Part shown: one piece after another, positions 54,552 through 63,697 of the stretch
How positions within the stretch are numbered: the stretch's first letter is position 1
Layout of the letters: each line of letters begins with the position of its first letter
Origin: Legionella sheltonii
GTDB taxonomy: Bacteria; Pseudomonadota; Gammaproteobacteria; Legionellales; Legionellaceae
DNA: 64,000 nt
Direction: 5' to 3'
NCBI RefSeq assembly: GCF_026191355.1
Contig: NZ_JAPHOQ010000012.1
Coordinates: forward strand, 62,001 to 126,000
Position numbers and translations under genes: made by a program
The notes under the pieces: model-generated
The model's database searches: none
What the model saw: only the letters and a program-made list of their open reading frames with translations
Told to the model about the DNA's origin: nothing

Positions 54552-55877
54552 ATGATTTTTGACGCAGCGCTAAGTGGACTTCAGGCAGCAACAAGTAATT
54601 TGGACGTTATAGGTAATAATATCGCAAACTCTTCTACCGTAGGATTTAAAGGATCGCGCGCAGATTTTGGTGATATTTACTCATTTGGTGGTTACGGTAG
54701 CTTTGGTGCAGGCAGTACATCCATCGGTGGTGGAGTAATGTTGACTTCGGTTCAACAACAGTTTGCATCAGGAAATTTGACCAATAGTACGAACAGTCTG
54801 GATTTGGCAGTGAACGGTTCTGGATTTTTTATTTTGGATAATCCAGGGGGCGGGGCAGTCTATACACGTGCAGGTCAGTTTAGTTTGAACAACCAAAATT
54901 ATATTACCAATGCCAATGGACAATATCTTACTGGACTACTTTCGGATGGAAAAGGAAATATTACTGGAACATCAGGGAAATTACAGATAGATACAGCAAA
55001 TATAAGTCCTCAGGCAAGCACTAAAGTAACCACTGGGGTTAATTTGAACTCACAAAGTACAGCTCCAGCAGTTGACTGGACTGGTGGTGCAACACCACTT
55101 AGTAGCTCGTATAATAATCCTACTTCCTTGACTATTTACGACAGCTTAGGAAATTCTCACGTATTGAGTATGTATTTTATCAAAGCTGACTCTGCGGCGA
55201 CATCAGGACAACCTAATGCTGCAACTCCTCCAGGCACAGAAAATCAATGGTATGTTGCATTCCAAATCGACAATCAAGATGTTCCTCCTATCACAGGGAC
55301 TGGCAACACCGCGAACCTGTTTGAGATGAATTTTAATACGGATGGAACTTTTGTGGGAGTTGCTAGTCCTGGCGGCGCTCCTATAGCCAATAATCTCATT
55401 CCATTGGCATTTAACCTAAATAATGGTGCTGACCCTTTAAATTTAAATATTGATTTAACAAACAGTACGCAGTTTGGTAGCCCATTTGCTGTTCAATCTA
55501 CCTCATCAAATGGTTATACAACTGGAAGTTTGGCGAGCTTGAATATAGATGATAGCGGACTAATTCTAGGAATTTATACCAATGGCCAGTCTTTGGCTAT
55601 GGGGCAAATTCAATTAGCTAATTTTGCTGATCCTACAGGCTTACAAAACGTAGGAAATGTTTGTTGGGCTCAAACTTCGGCTTCAGGTCAGCCTTTGATT
55701 GGAGTCGGCACAACAGGTGGATTAGGTGCCATTAAATCGGGTATGTTGGAGCAATCTAATGTGGATTTGACCAGTGAATTAGTCGATTTAATTAGTGCAC
55801 AACGTGATTTCCAAGCGAATGCACAGTCCATTCGTGCAGGGGATGCGATTACACAAACAATTATTAATATGCGTTAG
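54552..55877 (+). CDS. flgE: Flagellar hook protein FlgE
   Basis: 441 aa. N-terminus FDAALSGLQAATSNLDVIGN then NIANSSTVGFKGSRADFGD. Middle Ser/Thr/Gly/Asn-rich surface domains follow, and the C-terminal motif is VDLTSELVDLISAQRDFQAN. Polymerises into the hook. Behind a GGAGG ribosome site, 14 bases after flgD. Confidence 0.97.
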   Translation: MIFDAALSGLQAATSNLDVIGNNIANSSTVGFKGSRADFGDIYSFGGYGSFGAGSTSIGGGVMLTSVQQQFASGNLTNSTNSLDLAVNGSGFFILDNPGGGAVYTRAGQFSLNNQNYITNANGQYLTGLLSDGKGNITGTSGKLQIDTANISPQASTKVTTGVNLNSQSTAPAVDWTGGATPLSSSYNNPTSLTIYDSLGNSHVLSMYFIKADSAATSGQPNAATPPGTENQWYVAFQIDNQDVPPITGTGNTANLFEMNFNTDGTFVGVASPGGAPIANNLIPLAFNLNNGADPLNLNIDLTNSTQFGSPFAVQSTSSNGYTTGSLASLNIDDSGLILGIYTNGQSLAMGQIQLANFADPTGLQNVGNVCWAQTSASGQPLIGVGTTGGLGAIKSGMLEQSNVDLTSELVDLISAQRDFQANAQSIRAGDAITQTIINMR

Positions 55878-55887
55878 GAGGTAACTC

Positions 55888-56631
55888 ATGGATCCTATCT
55901 TATATAATGCTGCAGGTGGCGGACGAATTGGTTTTAAGCGTCAGGAAATAATCGCCAATAATTTGGCGAATGTAAACACTCCTGGATTTAAAGCGGATAT
56001 GTATCAAGCTCAAACCATGTATGCAAATATGGGGGGATCGGACAGCGGCGCAGCCTTTGCGATACAAAAGCAGAATGCACTTGATCTGAGCCCTGGCGGT
56101 ATTACGACAACTGGACGAAACCTTGATATTGCAATTGAGGGTAATGGTTGGTTTGCAGTGAGTAATGGACAGGGCAAAGAAGGGTATACAAAGGCCGGAA
56201 ATTTACGCTTAGATGTCAATGGGTTATTAACAACAGCCTCTGGGCATCCTGTTTTGGGTAATGGCGGACCTATTTCAATTCCCCCAGCTCAGGAAATAAA
56301 CATTGGTGCTGATGGTACAATTACCATTGTGCCACTCGGTGGCGATCCCAATAGCGCCGCGGTATTAGATAGAATTAAGCTCGTTACTCTGGATAAAAAT
56401 AATATTGTTAAAAGTTCAGAGGGACTTTACCAATTAAAAAACGGTGGAACTCCCGCTGCTGCTGATGCAAGTGTCCAGGTACGAAGTGGTGCTATTGAAG
56501 GATCGAATGTTAATGCGATTGATCAGATGGTAGAAATGATTACCTCTGGGCGTGAGTACGATGCTCACATGAAAGTAATGTCTACGGTAGAAGACAATTT
56601 TTTAAAATTGGCACAAGTATTGCACGAATAA
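55888..56631 (+). CDS. flgF: Flagellar basal-body rod protein FlgF
   Basis: 247 aa. N-terminal RQEIIANNLANVNTPGFKAD and the rod/hook central block DIAIEGNGWFAVSNGQG. C-terminus SNVNAIDQMVEMITSGREYD and HMKVMSTVEDNFLKLAQVL. AGGAGG precedes the start; it is 10 bases behind flgE. Part of the proximal rod. Confidence 0.96.
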   Translation: MDPILYNAAGGGRIGFKRQEIIANNLANVNTPGFKADMYQAQTMYANMGGSDSGAAFAIQKQNALDLSPGGITTTGRNLDIAIEGNGWFAVSNGQGKEGYTKAGNLRLDVNGLLTTASGHPVLGNGGPISIPPAQEINIGADGTITIVPLGGDPNSAAVLDRIKLVTLDKNNIVKSSEGLYQLKNGGTPAAADASVQVRSGAIEGSNVNAIDQMVEMITSGREYDAHMKVMSTVEDNFLKLAQVLHE

Positions 56632-56675
56632 CGCTATTTTAGTATACAAGTAAGAATAATTGCGGAGGGATCTCC

Positions 56676-57461
56676 ATGGAACCAGCATTATGGGTAAGTA
56701 AATCAGGCTTGGAAGCCCAAGAAAAAAATATTTCTACGATTGCTAATAACTTGGCAAACGTCAATACAACTGGCTTTAAAAAAGATAGAGCAATATTCCA
56801 GGATTTACTTTATCAAAATACAAGCCAGGCGGGTGCTCAATCTTCCGAGAACTCTTTAATTCCAACAGGGATTAATGCAGGTTCAGGTGTTCATTTAGCT
56901 GCTACGGAAAAAATATTTGAACAAGGAAGTGCGCAAAATACACGTAATCCATATGACCTTATGATACAAGGTCAAGGTTTCTTTACGATTTTGATGCCTG
57001 ACGGTACTCAAGCATATACTCGTGATGGTACTTTTACAGTCGATAGGACAGGACAGCTCGTTGATATGAATGGCTATCCCTTGCAACCTGCAATAAATAT
57101 TCCTGCACAGACTCTAGGTGTAACGATTAGTACCGAAGGGGTGGTGAGTGCTACAGTTGTTGGAAGTAATACTCCAACAGTACTTGGAACCATTCAATTA
57201 GCGAATTTTACTAACCCAGCAGGACTTCAACCTATAGGACAAAACCTGTTTACAGAGACAGCTTCAAGCGGTGCTGCAACATTGAATAATCCAGGAAATT
57301 CAGGTGTTGGTACCTTGTTACAAGGTTCTCTAGAAGCATCGAATGTGAATGTGGTTGAAGAGCTGGTCAATATGATTCAAGCACAAAGAAGCTATGAGAT
57401 TACGGCAAAGGGTATCCAGACTGTGGATAACATGCTGCAATACTTAAATCAAACCGTTTAA
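56676..57461 (+). CDS. flgG: Flagellar distal rod protein FlgG
   Basis: 261 aa. The N-terminus reads EPALWVSKSGLEAQEKNIST, where other FlgG proteins usually have RSLWIAKTGL. NNLANVNTTGFKKDRAIFQD and PYDLMIQGQGFFTILMPDG follow, and the C-terminus is EASNVNVVEELVNMIQAQRS then ITAKGIQTVDNMLQYLNQ. Matches FlgG throughout. Ribosome site GGAGGG. Confidence 0.97.
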   Translation: MEPALWVSKSGLEAQEKNISTIANNLANVNTTGFKKDRAIFQDLLYQNTSQAGAQSSENSLIPTGINAGSGVHLAATEKIFEQGSAQNTRNPYDLMIQGQGFFTILMPDGTQAYTRDGTFTVDRTGQLVDMNGYPLQPAINIPAQTLGVTISTEGVVSATVVGSNTPTVLGTIQLANFTNPAGLQPIGQNLFTETASSGAATLNNPGNSGVGTLLQGSLEASNVNVVEELVNMIQAQRSYEITAKGIQTVDNMLQYLNQTV

Positions 57462-57474
57462 GAAGATTTCATTG

Positions 57475-58167
57475 ATGAAATTATTTAATTTGCTTGTTGC
57501 AGGCTTCATTGCGATTCTTTTGAGTGGGTGTGAACTTTTAAATCCTCCTCAGCGTGGGAAGGATCCTGAGTTTGCACCTACATATCCTACGACACCTGAC
57601 CCCAAGGAATTAAGGAAAGAGTCGGGTGCAATTTATAGTGCGGAAACTGCCTTACCTCTTTTTGAAACACCAAGAGCGCGACACGCAGGGGATATAATTA
57701 CAGTATTTTTGGTTGAAAGTACTAAGGCATCAAAAAACGCAACATTGCAGCAGATGAAAACAGATACCAACGTCGTCAAGAACAAACTGTTTTTAGGACG
57801 GCCTATTTCTTTTGGCAGTGGTTACAGCATGGATTTTGACTTGAACAATCAACGACAATTCAATGGTTCTGCACAAGCTGTACAAAATAATAAATTGGCG
57901 GGAAGTATTTCAGTTACAGTATCTCAAGTTTTGGCAAATGGTAATATGGTCGTACAGGGTGAAAAGTGGGTTAAAATCGATCAAGGGGAAGAGTATGTTC
58001 GATTATCAGGGATTATTCGACCTCAGGATATCAGAGCGGATAACTCCATCACCTCGGATCGTTTAGCAAATGCGCGTATTGCATATGGTGGCACAGGCCA
58101 AGTGAATAATACAAATGCACAGGGCTGGCTGGCGCGATTTATGTGGGGCCCATTGTTCCCAACTTAA
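57475..58167 (+). CDS. flgH: Flagellar L-ring lipoprotein FlgH
   Basis: 230 aa. The signal peptide FNLLVAGFIAILLSGC ends in the lipobox LSGC, anchoring it in the outer membrane. Family motifs are GAIYSAETALPLFETPRARH, GDIITVFLVESTKASKNA and the C-terminal ADNSITSDRLANARIAYGG. Forms the bushing around the rod. I prefer the ATG at 57475 to the TTG one codon earlier. A hairpin lies between it and flgI. Confidence 0.96.
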   Translation: MKLFNLLVAGFIAILLSGCELLNPPQRGKDPEFAPTYPTTPDPKELRKESGAIYSAETALPLFETPRARHAGDIITVFLVESTKASKNATLQQMKTDTNVVKNKLFLGRPISFGSGYSMDFDLNNQRQFNGSAQAVQNNKLAGSISVTVSQVLANGNMVVQGEKWVKIDQGEEYVRLSGIIRPQDIRADNSITSDRLANARIAYGGTGQVNNTNAQGWLARFMWGPLFPT

Positions 58168-58201
58168 TCTGAGATAAAAAAGTTGTGTAGAAAAAAACAT
58201 T

Positions 58202-58225
58202 CCATTCCTGCCTAAGCGGGAATGG
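58202..58225. repeat. Hairpin inside the flg operon (flgH-flgI gap)
   Basis: A 10-bp stem, CCATTCCTGC and GCGGGAATGG (one G-T pair), with tetraloop CTAA. The CATTCCTGC/GCGGGAATG words recall a widespread REP-like hairpin. It interrupts the otherwise tight flg gene run (137-base gap) and has no T-run, so it is more likely a repeat or mRNA-stability element than a terminator. Confidence 0.65.
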
Positions 58226-58305
58226 TCAAGAGATAAATCCGGGGTAAAGCAGCACGATTGATTATGGATGCTTTTAACCGTTATCAATGAACAAGGAAAA
58301 TTGTA

Positions 58306-59409
58306 ATGCGGCGATTGCTGATAATTACATGGATGTTAGCGATAAACTTGATTGCAAATCAGGCTTATAGTGAACGAATAAAAGACATTGCTACATTGGC
58401 TGGTGTCCGCACCAACCAATTAGTTGGTTATGGTTTGGTGGTCGGTTTAAATGGTACCGGAGATAAAAACGGAACACGATATACTGAAGATACTTTTGCA
58501 AACCTGCTTACTCAATTAGGTGTAAACATCCAACCGGGAACTAAGCTTAATTCAAAAAATATGGCCGCAGTCATGGTGACTGCGAGTTTGTCTTCTTTTA
58601 TGAAAAAGGGACAAGCTATGGATGTTAATGTGTCATCTATTGGTGATTCAAAAAGCTTATTAGGTGGCACCTTATTGATGACCCCAATGAAAGGAGCCGA
58701 TGGGCGAGTTTATGCAGTGGCCCAAGGAAATGTGATTGTATCCGGGGTAAGTGCAGCTGGAAGCGATGGTACAAGTGTTACCGTAAATGTTCCCAGTGGG
58801 GCACGAATTCCTAATGGTGCGACCATTGAGGTCGATATACCTAATCCCTTTTATTTTACAAAAGAATTAACATTCAATTTACACATGCCTGATTTTACAA
58901 CAGCAAAACGCATGTGCGATGCCATTAATGAAATGATGGGGCCAGGAACTGCTAGAGCTTTAGATGCGACATCGGTGGTTGTAACTGCCCCCAAAAAAAT
59001 GTCTCAACGTGTAGACTATGTTTCAGTGTTAGAAAATATTGAATTTAAACCCGCTGAGGCAATAGCAAAAATTATTATTAATGCGCGTACAGGGACGGTG
59101 GTTATTTCTTCTAATGTCATTGTCAAATCAGCGGCGGTCTCCCATGGTAATTTAGTGGTGAGCGTGACTGAAACCCCAGTGATAAGCCAACCTAATGCTT
59201 TTGCACGTGGACGTACCGTTTCAACCCAACAGTCACAAGTTTCCATTGAACAAAGAAACAATCATGCATTTGTTTTACCACGAGGTGTTACATTAAAGGA
59301 TATTGTTCGAGGTATTAATGCTGTAGGAGCAACACCTGCTGATGTGATCGCGATACTTGAAGCACTACAACAAGCAGGTGCTTTAAATGCTACTTTAATC
59401 GTGATATAG
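58306..59409 (+). CDS. flgI: Flagellar P-ring protein FlgI
   Basis: 367 aa. A Sec signal peptide ([19 protein letters not shown]) precedes the mature start [20 protein letters not shown]. Other hallmarks are [40 protein letters not shown] and [16 protein letters not shown]-like C-terminus ([17 protein letters not shown]). Builds the ring in the peptidoglycan layer. Ribosome site AAGGA. Confidence 0.97.
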   Translation: MRRLLIITWMLAINLIANQAYSERIKDIATLAGVRTNQLVGYGLVVGLNGTGDKNGTRYTEDTFANLLTQLGVNIQPGTKLNSKNMAAVMVTASLSSFMKKGQAMDVNVSSIGDSKSLLGGTLLMTPMKGADGRVYAVAQGNVIVSGVSAAGSDGTSVTVNVPSGARIPNGATIEVDIPNPFYFTKELTFNLHMPDFTTAKRMCDAINEMMGPGTARALDATSVVVTAPKKMSQRVDYVSVLENIEFKPAEAIAKIIINARTGTVVISSNVIVKSAAVSHGNLVVSVTETPVISQPNAFARGRTVSTQQSQVSIEQRNNHAFVLPRGVTLKDIVRGINAVGATPADVIAILEALQQAGALNATLIVI

Positions 59410-59455
59410 CTTGGATTTGATTGGTGAACAGGATCCATAAAGATAGAGGATTAAA

Positions 59456-60349
59456 ATGACGGTACAAGGAATTGCAACCAGTGATTTTAGTGCATTAAAT
59501 GAACTAAAAGTTCAAGCACAAAATAATGCAAAAGAGGCCTTACCTGAGGCAGCGAAACAATTTGAAGGTATATTCTTGCAATCCATGTTGAAAAGCATGC
59601 GTATGGGACAGCATTTTCTTGAAGAATCGAGTCCATTTAGAGGCAAGGATAGGGAAACCTTTCAGGATATGTTGGATGCTCAATATGCAAGTACTATTGC
59701 CAATTCTAAAGGTGTTGGTTTAGCCGAGATGCTTGCAAAACAAATGGAGCATAATTTGCCTAATGTAGAACCAACGGAAAAAAGAACAACAGAGACGGTT
59801 AATTCTGACTCAATATCCCCCAAGCCTGTAAAACAAGAGCAGGATAAATCAACGAGCACCATTGATGAGTTTGTCAAATCCATCTGGCCCAAAGCCAAAC
59901 AAGCCGCATCAATTATTGGTTTGGATCCTAAAATCTTAATGGCTCAAGCCGCATTAGAAACAGGGTGGGGGAAATTTGTTACAAAGGATGTTGATGGCAC
60001 CAGCAGTAACAATTTATTCAATATCAAATCGGGTAACAGCAAAGAGTTTGATTCAGTCAATGTAAAAACAACCGAGTATATTGCAGACACACCAATTAAA
60101 ATCAATGCATCATTTAGAAAATATCCCTCGGTTGAACAAAGCTTTAATGACTATATATCTTTAATTAAAGGAAATGATCGATATCAAAATGCTTTAGCTA
60201 GTGCCGCAAACCCTGAACTGTTTGTTAATGAGCTGCATAAGGCGGGATATGCTACCGATCCTAATTACAGTACAAAAATTTTATCCATTTATCATGGAGA
60301 CGAATTAAATCAGGCAATACAACGTTGCGAGTTAGCAGAACAAGTTTAA
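59456..60349 (+). CDS. flgJ: Flagellar rod-cap and muramidase FlgJ
   Basis: 297 aa. Two domains: an N-terminal rod-scaffold/cap (AAKQFEGIFLQSMLKSMRMG near residues 33-52) and a C-terminal glucosaminidase/muramidase domain (about 140-297). The catalytic Glu is in AQAALETGWGKF near residue 170, with NNLFNIKSGNS and FRKYPSVEQSFNDYISLI following. It clears a path for the rod through peptidoglycan. Both domains are intact, the two-domain form of gammaproteobacteria. Confidence 0.95.
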   Translation: MTVQGIATSDFSALNELKVQAQNNAKEALPEAAKQFEGIFLQSMLKSMRMGQHFLEESSPFRGKDRETFQDMLDAQYASTIANSKGVGLAEMLAKQMEHNLPNVEPTEKRTTETVNSDSISPKPVKQEQDKSTSTIDEFVKSIWPKAKQAASIIGLDPKILMAQAALETGWGKFVTKDVDGTSSNNLFNIKSGNSKEFDSVNVKTTEYIADTPIKINASFRKYPSVEQSFNDYISLIKGNDRYQNALASAANPELFVNELHKAGYATDPNYSTKILSIYHGDELNQAIQRCELAEQV

Positions 60350-60452
60350 AGTGGTTTTTGCTGTGATGTATTGTGCTAAATAAAAATGGTGTAATTAGAA
60401 AATAAGATACTTTTGCAGGATGTTTGAAGAATAGGTCAGGGAGCAAATAATT

Positions 60453-62399
60453 ATGTCAATACTAAGTATTGCTTATTCAGGAATGAATGCTTTTCAGAAC
60501 GCATTGAGTGTTACTGGAAATAATATTGCAAATTGCAAAACACGAGGATATTCAAGACAAAGCATTCAATTTGCTCCAAACCCATCTAGAAGTTTTGCAG
60601 GATCTTTTATTGGTTCAGGCGTGGCGGTTAACAATGTATATCGTAACGTGGATCAATTTGCGAACGCTCAAGTGAGAAGTACGTTAAGTGTTAAATCCCA
60701 ATATGATACTTTTTACCAACAAGCCTTGGAAATTAATAAATTACTTTCTCAAGATGGCAGCAGTCTTTCTGTATCCTTGCAGTCCTTTTTTGATTCATTA
60801 GGTCAATTAAATAATGCACCAGACAACGTAGCCTCACGCAATGTGGTGATGAGTCAAACTCAATTATTAGCAAGTCAATTTTTATTTTTGCAACAAAATC
60901 TGGATCAATATCAGGCAAACTCAACGGCGCAGATTAAAGAAATAACAAATAAAATTAATCAATTAACTTCTAGTCTTGCAGCAGTAAATGAGCAAATAAC
61001 GAACTCACCGAACTCTCCTGATTTACTGGACCAACGCGATGAATTACTCAAAGAATTATCTCAGTATTCTGATTTAACTGTAGTTGAACAGGATAATGGG
61101 ATGGTGGATGTAGGGATTGGTAGTGGTCAAATGTTAGTGATCGGAACAACACAAAGAGCTTTATCAGTTAGTTTTGATCCAATAACAGCACAGGGGACTC
61201 ATGTTTTATTGGATAATGGTGCGGGACAAACAGAAATAACCAATCAATTGTCCAGTGGTACTTTGGGTGGCCTATTGAGTTATGAACGAAATATTTTATC
61301 TAAAGCCAGTCAAACCATAGGACAAATGGCAATTGGTTTGGCGCAGACGTTCAATGCTCAGAATAGTTTAGGCATGGATTTAAATAACCAACTAGGGCAA
61401 AATATTTTTACTGATTACAATACCCTGGCGATGCAACTGGATCGCGCAGTTGCAGCAGCGACAAATACAGGATCTGGAGTATTGTCAGTGAACATTTCTG
61501 ACATTACGCAAACTAAAATAACTGATTATCAATTAGTTGTCACTAATGCAGGGTTGAATCAGGTAACGCTCATTCGTGATTCTGACGGCTCCGCAGAGAC
61601 CTTAAATTGGACGAGCAACCCACCAGCTCCACCCGCGGGGCAAATTGTAGTTGATGGTATGACCATCGCAGTAGATAACATCGGCAATTTAGCAAATAAT
61701 GATTCTTTTACAATTATGCCGACACGTGGCGCAGCGGACAAATTTGCTTTGCTAATGAGTGATCCTCGTCAGTTAGCCCTCGCATCCCCCGTGCAAACCA
61801 GTGCATCCCTCAGTAATACTGGACAAGGACAAATTGCGTTAGGGCCTATTTTAAATACTACTGGGGTCACGAAACAATATACTATTGATTTTATCTCCCC
61901 CACTCAATTCAATCTGATCAATGTTACTGATGGTATTACAACGGGGCCGCTTCCTTTTGTTCCCAACACAGATAATGTGATTCAGATTCCAAATGCTACC
62001 AATCCGTCTTATTCCATTACTTTATCCGGGGCACCGAATGCAGGAGATCAGTTTACTGCACAGTACAATCAGGGAGGGTATGGTGATAACCGCAATGGAT
62101 TACTTCTCGCGGGAATTCAACAACAAGATATTTTTTCTAATGGCACTGAAACAATTTTTGATGTTTATTCTGATTTGCTCTCTGAGACAGGAAGCCAAAC
62201 CAATGAGGCTAAAAATCGTTCTGATGCGTTTCAGGTTTTATATAAGCAATCTGTGGATTATCAGGATAGTATCAGTGGTGTAAATCTTGATGAGGAAGCA
62301 GAAAACTTATTACAGTTCAAGCAAGCATATGAAGCTGCGGCAAAGTTAATGGAAATCGCCAATCAAATGATGGACTTACTCTTTCAAATAATGAGGTGA
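60453..62399 (+). CDS. flgK: Flagellar hook-filament junction protein FlgK (HAP1)
   Basis: 648 aa. Conserved N-terminus AYSGMNAFQNALSVTGNNIA and NCKTRGYSRQSIQFAPNP. A middle coiled region has KINQLTSSLAAVNEQITNSP and DLLDQRDELLKELSQYSDL. The C-terminus is SGVNLDEEAENLLQFKQAYE, AAAKLMEIANQMMDLLFQI. First junction protein between hook and filament. Lies 3 bases before flgL; ribosome site GGGAGC. Confidence 0.96.
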   Translation: MSILSIAYSGMNAFQNALSVTGNNIANCKTRGYSRQSIQFAPNPSRSFAGSFIGSGVAVNNVYRNVDQFANAQVRSTLSVKSQYDTFYQQALEINKLLSQDGSSLSVSLQSFFDSLGQLNNAPDNVASRNVVMSQTQLLASQFLFLQQNLDQYQANSTAQIKEITNKINQLTSSLAAVNEQITNSPNSPDLLDQRDELLKELSQYSDLTVVEQDNGMVDVGIGSGQMLVIGTTQRALSVSFDPITAQGTHVLLDNGAGQTEITNQLSSGTLGGLLSYERNILSKASQTIGQMAIGLAQTFNAQNSLGMDLNNQLGQNIFTDYNTLAMQLDRAVAAATNTGSGVLSVNISDITQTKITDYQLVVTNAGLNQVTLIRDSDGSAETLNWTSNPPAPPAGQIVVDGMTIAVDNIGNLANNDSFTIMPTRGAADKFALLMSDPRQLALASPVQTSASLSNTGQGQIALGPILNTTGVTKQYTIDFISPTQFNLINVTDGITTGPLPFVPNTDNVIQIPNATNPSYSITLSGAPNAGDQFTAQYNQGGYGDNRNGLLLAGIQQQDIFSNGTETIFDVYSDLLSETGSQTNEAKNRSDAFQVLYKQSVDYQDSISGVNLDEEAENLLQFKQAYEAAAKLMEIANQMMDLLFQIMR

Positions 62400-62402
62400 T
62401 AA

Positions 62403-63641
62403 ATGCGTATTTCAACAAATCAAATTTATCGGAATAGTATTGATAGTTTATTACTCAAGCAAGCACAGGTAGCTAAACTTCAGGAACAGCTCGATGAAAA
62501 TTTTTTAAAAGTGCGTTATTCATCTGATGATCCCATTGCTTTTGCACAAATTGAGCTTATGAACCAGCGCATCAGTTTTACAGAACTCCTGCAAAAAAAC
62601 CGTGAAAGTGCTGATAGTGCACTTAGTATGGAAGAATCGGTCTTAAATGATTGCACGACGAGCTTACAACGATTGCGTGATATTCAGGTTCAAGCAGGTA
62701 ATGCGACTTTATCTGAAGAGGATCGCAAAGCATTAGCAATTGAGGCGACTATTATCTTGAATGAACTGGTCGATTATGCCAATACAAAAGATATTAATGG
62801 TGATTATATGTTCAGTGGAGGCCAAACCTCTACATTACCTTTTTCACTGAATGCCTCAGGACAATATGTTTATAATGGTGATAGTACACAGCGTTTCCAG
62901 CTCGTTGGGGGTAGTTTTCAAATGGCCATCAATGATCCTGGAGATGGTCTTTTTATGCGCATACCTAATGGGAATGGAAGTTTTACTATTAAACAAACAG
63001 GAACTCTTAATACAGGGACTGCATCAGTAAACGCAGGTTCTGTGTCTACTCCCTCAGCTTATGTGCCTGACAATTATACTATGAGTTTTGCATTGAACTC
63101 ACAAGGTAATCTTGTCGTTATGGTTAGCGGTGCAGCAAGTGGTAATGTCATTCCTCCATCAGGACTACCTGATGATGCACCTTTATATCAGGAGGGAATG
63201 ACGGTGAGTTTTAACGGCATGGAAATGGTTGTTTCAGGTACACCTGCACCTGGAGATGCTTTTTTAATTACTCCCTCTCAAAATGAATCTGTTTTCGCCA
63301 CAATACAGGATATGATTAATAACTTGAATCAACCTTATTCAACCGCGACGCAAAAGGCAGCAGCCACAACGGTTAATAATCAACTACTGGCGCAATTTGA
63401 TAGTGCATTAAGCACCATCTTGGATGCTCGAGCCAATTTGGGTGCTCGTTTAAATCAGTTAGAACATGCGGATGTAGCCAATACTGATTTAATTGAACAA
63501 AGTAAAATTACATTGAAACGATTACAAGAAGTCGATCCTATAGTTGCCGCCTCTGAATTTAAACAGGAGTTATATAATTTGGAAGTCGCACAACAAAGTT
63601 TTGTGATGATACAAGGTTTATCCGTTTTCAATTTTATTTAG
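62403..63641 (+). CDS. flgL: Flagellar hook-filament junction protein FlgL (HAP3)
   Basis: 412 aa, longer than the ~310-320 aa of enteric FlgL, because of an extra central domain (about residues 180-320, Gly/Thr/Ser-rich). Flagellin-like N-terminus is MRISTNQIYRNSIDSLLLKQ, then RYSSDDPIAFAQIELM, and the C-terminus ends EFKQELYNLEVAQQSFVMIQ. The last gene of the flg run; a perfect hairpin follows 15 bases later. Confidence 0.95.
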   Translation: MRISTNQIYRNSIDSLLLKQAQVAKLQEQLDENFLKVRYSSDDPIAFAQIELMNQRISFTELLQKNRESADSALSMEESVLNDCTTSLQRLRDIQVQAGNATLSEEDRKALAIEATIILNELVDYANTKDINGDYMFSGGQTSTLPFSLNASGQYVYNGDSTQRFQLVGGSFQMAINDPGDGLFMRIPNGNGSFTIKQTGTLNTGTASVNAGSVSTPSAYVPDNYTMSFALNSQGNLVVMVSGAASGNVIPPSGLPDDAPLYQEGMTVSFNGMEMVVSGTPAPGDAFLITPSQNESVFATIQDMINNLNQPYSTATQKAAATTVNNQLLAQFDSALSTILDARANLGARLNQLEHADVANTDLIEQSKITLKRLQEVDPIVAASEFKQELYNLEVAQQSFVMIQGLSVFNFI

Positions 63642-63655
63642 GTCCATTAATTAGT

Positions 63656-63695
63656 GTAGCAACTGTCTTGAAAGTATTTTCAAGACAGTTGCTAC
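63656..63695. terminator. 18-bp perfect hairpin after flgL
   Basis: GTAGCAACTGTCTTGAAA (63656-63673) and its exact complement (63678-63695) enclose a 4-base loop (GTAT). It lies between convergent genes, 15 bases past flgL and just before the end of the deacetylase-like gene. No strong T-run follows on either side, but its length and place fit a bidirectional terminator. Confidence 0.8.
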
Positions 63696-63697
63696 TT

